A DNA stretch of 17,988 nt from Clostridiales bacterium (GTDB taxonomy: Bacteria > Bacillota > Clostridia > Oscillospirales > Acutalibacteraceae): contig JAAYKB010000155.1 of NCBI GenBank assembly GCA_012522615.1, forward strand, positions 1-17,988, read 5' to 3'. The notes under the pieces were generated by a model. It saw only the letters and a program-made list of their open reading frames with translations. It made no database searches and was not told where the DNA came from. Below are positions 15,076-17,988 of this stretch, in pieces. The position numbers and the translations under genes are program-made. How positions within the stretch are numbered: the first letter of the stretch is position 1; each line of letters starts with the position of its first letter.

Positions 15076-15245
15076 ATCCGGTCTTTATAAAAATGAAAGG
15101 GCCGATGCAAAAGCTTAGGGCGGGAGTCATATCCCCCTCATGATAGCCCGCGCCAATTAATATGTTCTATACATATTGGGGCGGCATCCACGGCGTCCCT
15201 TATGCTTTTTGCAGCAGCCCCGAATTCTAAATGTCCGGGTTCTTA
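15076..15245 (-). promoter_or_regulatory. Structured 5' leader of the ATPase operon
   Basis: The promoter predicts an untranslated leader of about 185 nt. On the - strand it can fold into a long stem closed by GCAAAAAGC (15212-15204) with GCUUUUGC (15114-15107). Inside is an extended hairpin (15185-15146) with CCAA/UUGG and UAUGU/ACAUA pairs. A competing GCGGG/CCCGC pairing uses part of the same bases. A last weak hairpin (15106-15076) ends at the ribosome site. No leader peptide is evident. The layout resembles a regulatory leader; no known riboswitch class could be assigned by eye. Confidence 0.4.
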
Positions 15246-15252
15246 TTTTGCT

Positions 15253-15281
15253 ATTATATACCTATAATTTAGCCTTTACAA
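15253..15281 (-). promoter_or_regulatory. Sigma-A-type promoter of the V/A-ATPase operon
   Basis: On the - strand TTGTAA (15281-15276) is followed after exactly 17 nt by TATAAT (15258-15253), a perfect -10 and a four-of-six -35. It lies 45 nt past the UPF0210 stop in a strongly AT-rich stretch. The transcript would start near 15246 and reach the first ATPase start at 15061. No clear terminator precedes it, so some read-through from the UPF0210 gene is possible. Confidence 0.75.
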
Positions 15282-15326
15282 GTATCTTGTTTATTAAATA
15301 TTAAACGCCAAAAAGACGATATTTTG

Positions 15327-16685
15327 TCAGTTTTTTAAGCTCTGTATAGGCGCGGGAATACGTCCCCCGCGGGAAATAAACCGGGCGGGCGACCATGTGT
15401 TAAGAGGCATTACCGGACCTCCGCCGAGCAGTCCTCCGAAGGAAAGCTCCTCCCCGACACCCTTGCCGATTGCCGGAATCAGGCGCACGGCCGTGGTCTT
15501 TGAGTTGACCATGCCTATCGCGGCCTCGTCCGCAATAATCGCGGAGATCACTTCCGCGGGGGTGTCCCCCGGAATATTAATCATGTCAAGGCCAACCGAG
15601 CAGACGGCCGTCATCGCCTCCAGCTTTTCGAGGCGAAGGCATCCTACCTGCGCGGCATGGATCATTCCCGCATCCTCCGTGACGGGTATAAAGGCGCCGG
15701 ACAATCCGCCCACATGGGACGACGCCATGGCGCCGCCTTTTTTAACCGCGTCGTTAAGCAATGCAAGCGCGGCTGTCGTGCCGTGCGCCCCGCAGCATTC
15801 GAGTCCCATCTCCTCAAGAATATGCGCGACCGAATCGCCGACTGCCGGAGTCGGCGCAAGCGAAAGGTCAACAATGCCGAACGGAACACCCAGACGCCTT
15901 GAGGCTTCAACCGCAACCAGCTGGCCCATACGGGTAATCTTGAAGGCGGTTTTTTTGATAATATCGGCAACCTCGGTCAGATCGCAGTCCCCCGCCTTGG
16001 CAAGGGCCGCGCGTACGACGCCGGGGCCGGACACCCCGACATTGATAACACAGTCGGGTTCTCCCGCTCCGTGGAACGCCCCTGCCATAAAGGGATTGTC
16101 TTCAGGGGCATTGCAGAATACAACCAGCTTGGCGCAGCCGATGCAATCCCTGTCGGCGGTTCGTTCGGCGGTATGTTTTATTATTCTTCCCATAAGGGCG
16201 ACCGCGTCCATATTGATACCCGATTTGGTTGAACCGATGTTGACCGATGAGCAGACATGGTCGGTGACCGCCAAGGCTTCGGGTATGCTTTCGATAAGCT
16301 CAATGTCGCCCGGGGAAAACCCCTTTTGCACCAGAGCGGAGTAGCCGCCGATAAAATTTACGCCGCATGCGCGCGCCGCCTTTTCAAGGGTTACGGCGAG
16401 GCGGACGGGGTCCTTTTCCCGGCAGGACGCCACAATCATGGCAATCGGGGTGACCGCAATTCTCTTATTAATGATCGGTATTCCGTATTCCTTTTCGATT
16501 TGCTCGCCGGTTTTGACAAGGTTGCTGGCATAGCGGGTTATTTTATCATATACACGCCGGCAGGTTTCATCAATATCGCTGTCGCAGCAGTCCAGAAGCG
16601 ATATGCCCATCGTTATGGTACGCACGTCCAGGTGCTCGTCCTGTATCATTGTGATGGTTTCCAAAATATCCTTGGTGTTTATCAC
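15327..16685 (-). CDS. UPF0210 (DUF711, PFL-like) family protein
   Basis: This cytosolic protein family is conserved in many anaerobes and archaea; its function is not established. The 452-residue product is full length and shows family blocks: RTITMGISLLDC near the N-terminus, KRIAVTPIAMI, GVNFIGGYSALVQKG, VCSSVNIGSTKSGINMDAV, VFCNAPEDNPFMAGAFHG, LSLAPTPAVGDSVAHILEEMG and FGGLLGGGPVMPLN at the C-terminus. The frame starts with ATG (16685), with GGAATGG as a modest ribosome site. It lies 45 nt after the UPF0237 ACT-domain gene, the usual partner, so the two form an operon. The ACT partner suggests ligand-controlled activity. An enzymatic role is plausible but unproven. Confidence 0.93.
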   Translation of the reverse strand: MINTKDILETITMIQDEHLDVRTITMGISLLDCCDSDIDETCRRVYDKITRYASNLVKTGEQIEKEYGIPIINKRIAVTPIAMIVASCREKDPVRLAVTLEKAARACGVNFIGGYSALVQKGFSPGDIELIESIPEALAVTDHVCSSVNIGSTKSGINMDAVALMGRIIKHTAERTADRDCIGCAKLVVFCNAPEDNPFMAGAFHGAGEPDCVINVGVSGPGVVRAALAKAGDCDLTEVADIIKKTAFKITRMGQLVAVEASRRLGVPFGIVDLSLAPTPAVGDSVAHILEEMGLECCGAHGTTAALALLNDAVKKGGAMASSHVGGLSGAFIPVTEDAGMIHAAQVGCLRLEKLEAMTAVCSVGLDMINIPGDTPAEVISAIIADEAAIGMVNSKTTAVRLIPAIGKGVGEELSFGGLLGGGPVMPLNTWSPARFISRGGRIPAPIQSLKN

Positions 16686-16730
16686 GGTTCCATTCCTTTC
16701 AGCCTTTTACTTCAGCAGACCCACCCAATG

Positions 16731-17000
16731 CTAGATTCTGTGCATTGAGTTGAAGATGTCTTCGTGCATTGCGCGGATTGACAATCCCATTTCTTGGCCG
16801 AGTCCGGACATCTGGTCGGCAAATTCTGTGAACGGAACGGTGCTTTTTGAAATATCGACCAGCATAATCATAACAAACAAATCCTGCATTACCGATTGGG
16901 TGACCTCGATAATGTTTATCTGATGACCTGCGCAGGCCGCTGATATCTTCGCGAGTATTCCGACGGTATCCTTGCCGATTACAGTAATTACAGCGCGCAT
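16731..17000 (-). CDS. ACT-domain protein, UPF0237 family
   Basis: A stand-alone ACT domain of 89 residues, the size of the UPF0237 family. Visible features are the strand-turn VITVIGKDTVGILAKISAAC with the glycine turn used for amino-acid binding, INIIEVTQSVMQDLFVMIMLVDI as the second strand pair, and a C-terminal helix with GLGQEMGLSIRAMHEDIF. ACT domains bind small ligands, mostly amino acids. The family is related to the ACT repeat protein GcvR. The ATG at 17000 has AGGAGGT 5 nt upstream. It precedes UPF0210 as in many Firmicutes, and a sensor role for its neighbour is inferred. Confidence 0.93.
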   Translation of the reverse strand: MRAVITVIGKDTVGILAKISAACAGHQINIIEVTQSVMQDLFVMIMLVDISKSTVPFTEFADQMSGLGQEMGLSIRAMHEDIFNSMHRI

Positions 17001-17051
17001 AATGACCTCCTGTAAAATGAAGCGGGCAGCACCATAACCACCCTATCATTC

Positions 17052-17080
17052 ATTATATAATATAGGTCTTATTTTATCAT
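17052..17080 (-). promoter_or_regulatory. Candidate promoter of the UPF0237-UPF0210 operon
   Basis: ATGATA (17080-17075), 17 nt, then TATAAT (17057-17052) on the - strand; the -35 matches four of six bases and the -10 is perfect. The region is very AT-rich, so chance matches are likely, but spacing and distance to the start (17000) are right. Confidence 0.45.
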
Positions 17081-17136
17081 ATAATACGTGAAATGCAACG
17101 GAATTCGGCAGAATCGGCGCGATATCCGGCATTATA

Positions 17137-17240
17137 ATACTAATCTCAAGTAAGAAAGGTAATAGCCAAACCGCTTCACGAAAACCATAAATCCAAGTTT
17201 TCGCTCGCGCTTTGTCTGCCTTTCTAATTGATATAAGTAT
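17137..17240. repeat. MITE-like palindromic element (104 bp)
   Basis: The ends 17137-17159 and 17219-17240 are imperfect inverted repeats (19 of 23 aligned positions match, with one gap). Both begin ATACT at the outer edge and end AGAAAGG at the inner edge. The interior continues the palindrome: CGAAAAC (17179-17185) pairs with GTTTTCG (17197-17203) around an 11-nt loop, with CGC and CAAA blocks pairing further out. The whole element could fold into one long hairpin. There is no gene in it and no obvious target-site duplication. It is consistent with a miniature inverted-repeat element. Confidence 0.5.
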
Positions 17241-17286
17241 GAGGTCAGAAAAAGCATAGCGTTATCACTTTTGTGAGGAGCGGCAA

Positions 17287-17320
17287 GCAACGGAACGGAT
17301 AAGGGTATCCGTTCCGTTGC
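17287..17320 (-). terminator. Strong hairpin after the amt-PII gene, probable terminator
   Basis: GCAACGGAACGGATA (17287-17301) is perfectly complementary to TATCCGTTCCGTTGC (17306-17320) with a 4-nt loop. It lies 17 nt past the stop codon of the transporter. No T-run follows on the - strand, so it may instead be a 3' mRNA-stabilising stem. Location and strength still favour a transcript end here. Confidence 0.6.
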
Positions 17321-17337
17321 ATATTTGTCTGTCGGAA

Positions 17338-17988
17338 TTATTCATTGTCCTGAAGAGCGTTGTATCCCTCTTCGCCGGTGCGGATCTTTATCACATTTTC
17401 AACATCATAGACAAATATCTTGCCGTCGCCGATATTTCCGGTATAGAGCGCCTTTTTCGCGGTTTCTACAACAAGCTCAACCGGCAGTTTGCAGACGACT
17501 ATGTCCACCTTGACCTTTGGCAGAAGCTGGATATCGACCGGAACTCCGCGGTAGTATTCGCTTAATCCCTTTTGCATTCCGCACCCGATAACCTGTGTTA
17601 CCGTCATTCCGGTTACCCCGATTTCGTTCATTGCCGCCTTTAGCGCTTCAAATTTATTCTGCCGGAATATAATCTCGAGCCGGGTTATCTTATCCGAGCT
17701 TCCGTAAACAATCTTTTTCTCGACGGTTACCGCCTGTTCGACCGGAACCCTTCCGGCAGCTTCGCCCGCCTCGGCTGCAGCAAACACATTTGCACCGCCG
17801 GTCGGCATAAAGTCGGCATATCCGCTTGCCAGCCCGTGTTCTTCAATATCAAGACCGTTGATTTCCTCGATCTCCGAAACCCGGAGTCCGACCGTCTTTT
17901 TAATCACAAGAAATACAATGGTCATGGTTATCGTAACCCATGCCATTACCGAAACCACGCCGAGAGACTGTATGCCGAGGACCTTAAA
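17338..17988 (-). CDS. amt: Ammonium transporter fused to a C-terminal PII signalling domain (5' end cut off)
   Basis: The frame is open through the right edge; the GTG at 17958 is internal. Of 216 visible residues, the first ~30 are the last Amt membrane helix (LGVVSVMAWVTITMTIVFLV). The conserved Amt cytoplasmic tail follows, with GLRVSEIEEINGLDIEEHG and YADF. An Ala/Gly-rich linker of about 40 residues leads to a full PII domain (about 100-216): IGVTGMTVTQVIGCG, MQKG, the T-loop with YYRG, the B-loop TGNIGDGKIFV and C-loop IKIRTGEEG. Ammonium import at the membrane would thus carry its own regulator, normally the separate protein GlnK. The T-loop keeps the pore-plugging Arg but has Val where GlnK has the uridylylated Tyr51. 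ATP-site residues look intact. Confidence 0.93.
   Translation of the reverse strand, partial: FKVLGIQSLGVVSVMAWVTITMTIVFLVIKKTVGLRVSEIEEINGLDIEEHGLASGYADFMPTGGANVFAAAEAGEAAGRVPVEQAVTVEKKIVYGSSDKITRLEIIFRQNKFEALKAAMNEIGVTGMTVTQVIGCGMQKGLSEYYRGVPVDIQLLPKVKVDIVVCKLPVELVVETAKKALYTGNIGDGKIFVYDVENVIKIRTGEEGYNALQDNE

Larger units (their letters stand above)
17001..17337. other. Gene-free region between the amt-PII gene and the UPF0237 gene
   Basis: These 337 bases contain, from left to right, the ribosome site and promoter candidate of the UPF0237 operon (to 17080), the MITE-like palindrome (17137-17240) and the hairpin after the transporter gene (17287-17320). I see no coding frame or RNA gene in the remainder (17081-17136 and 17241-17286). 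Confidence 0.7.

Noticed and set aside
15282..15326. Possible terminator between UPF0210 and the ATPase promoter
   Set aside because: Only a 5-bp GTTTA/TAAAC pairing is visible, without a GC-rich stem or a following T-run; not enough to call.
1..17988. CRISPR arrays, tRNA or rRNA genes, prophage, transposase, toxin-antitoxin or defence islands
   Set aside because: I looked for regularly spaced repeats, clover-leaf patterns and signature proteins on both strands and found none; nearly all sequence is accounted for by known gene families and short gaps.

Overview
The window comes from a spore-forming, anaerobic-type Clostridia genome (Firmicutes). This is inferred from SpoIIR with a sigma-F-like promoter, a bacterial V/A-type ATPase, MEP-pathway isoprenoid synthesis (IspE), a Clostridia-style ring subunit and a sortase-like NPGTG cell-wall signal. 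Base composition is moderate and TTG starts are unusually frequent. I cannot name the species.

Layout: one gene on the + strand at the left edge (1-1538) encodes the C-terminal part of a surface protein with propeller-like repeats, two FIVAR-like modules and a sorting signal. A 550-base gap with no gene (1539-2091) follows, rich in palindromes and lying between convergent genes. Everything else is on the - strand. Read in the direction of transcription, right to left, it runs: (1) the 3' part of an ammonium transporter fused to a PII domain (17988-17338); (2) a gap with a terminator-like hairpin and a palindromic MITE-like element; (3) an ACT-domain UPF0237 protein and its usual partner UPF0210 (17000-15327); (4) a clear sigma-A promoter, a structured leader of about 185 nt and a complete nine-gene V/A-type ATPase operon in the order H/G-C-I-K-F-E-A-B-D (15061-6277); (5) a second promoter and a PHP-family phosphatase, an Lrp/AsnC regulator, a class I aminotransferase and ispE (6206-2832); (6) spoIIR (2742-2092).

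How the genes work together: A3B3 with D and F forms the catalytic head and rotor. C couples the rotor to the K ring, I is the ion-conducting stator, and E with H/G forms the peripheral stalks. The key residues are intact: P-loop in A, arginine finger in B, two arginines in I, glutamate in K. The complex should therefore be functional, though the coupling ion cannot be settled from sequence alone. The Lrp regulator sits 4 nt upstream of the aminotransferase and probably controls it in response to an amino acid.

I see no tRNA, rRNA, CRISPR array, prophage, transposase or defence system. Most of the window is well-conserved housekeeping and sporulation content. The less ordinary points are the Amt-PII fusion with an altered T-loop, the structured ATPase leader, the composite K subunit, the palindromic intergenic elements and the uncharacterised UPF0237/UPF0210 pair.
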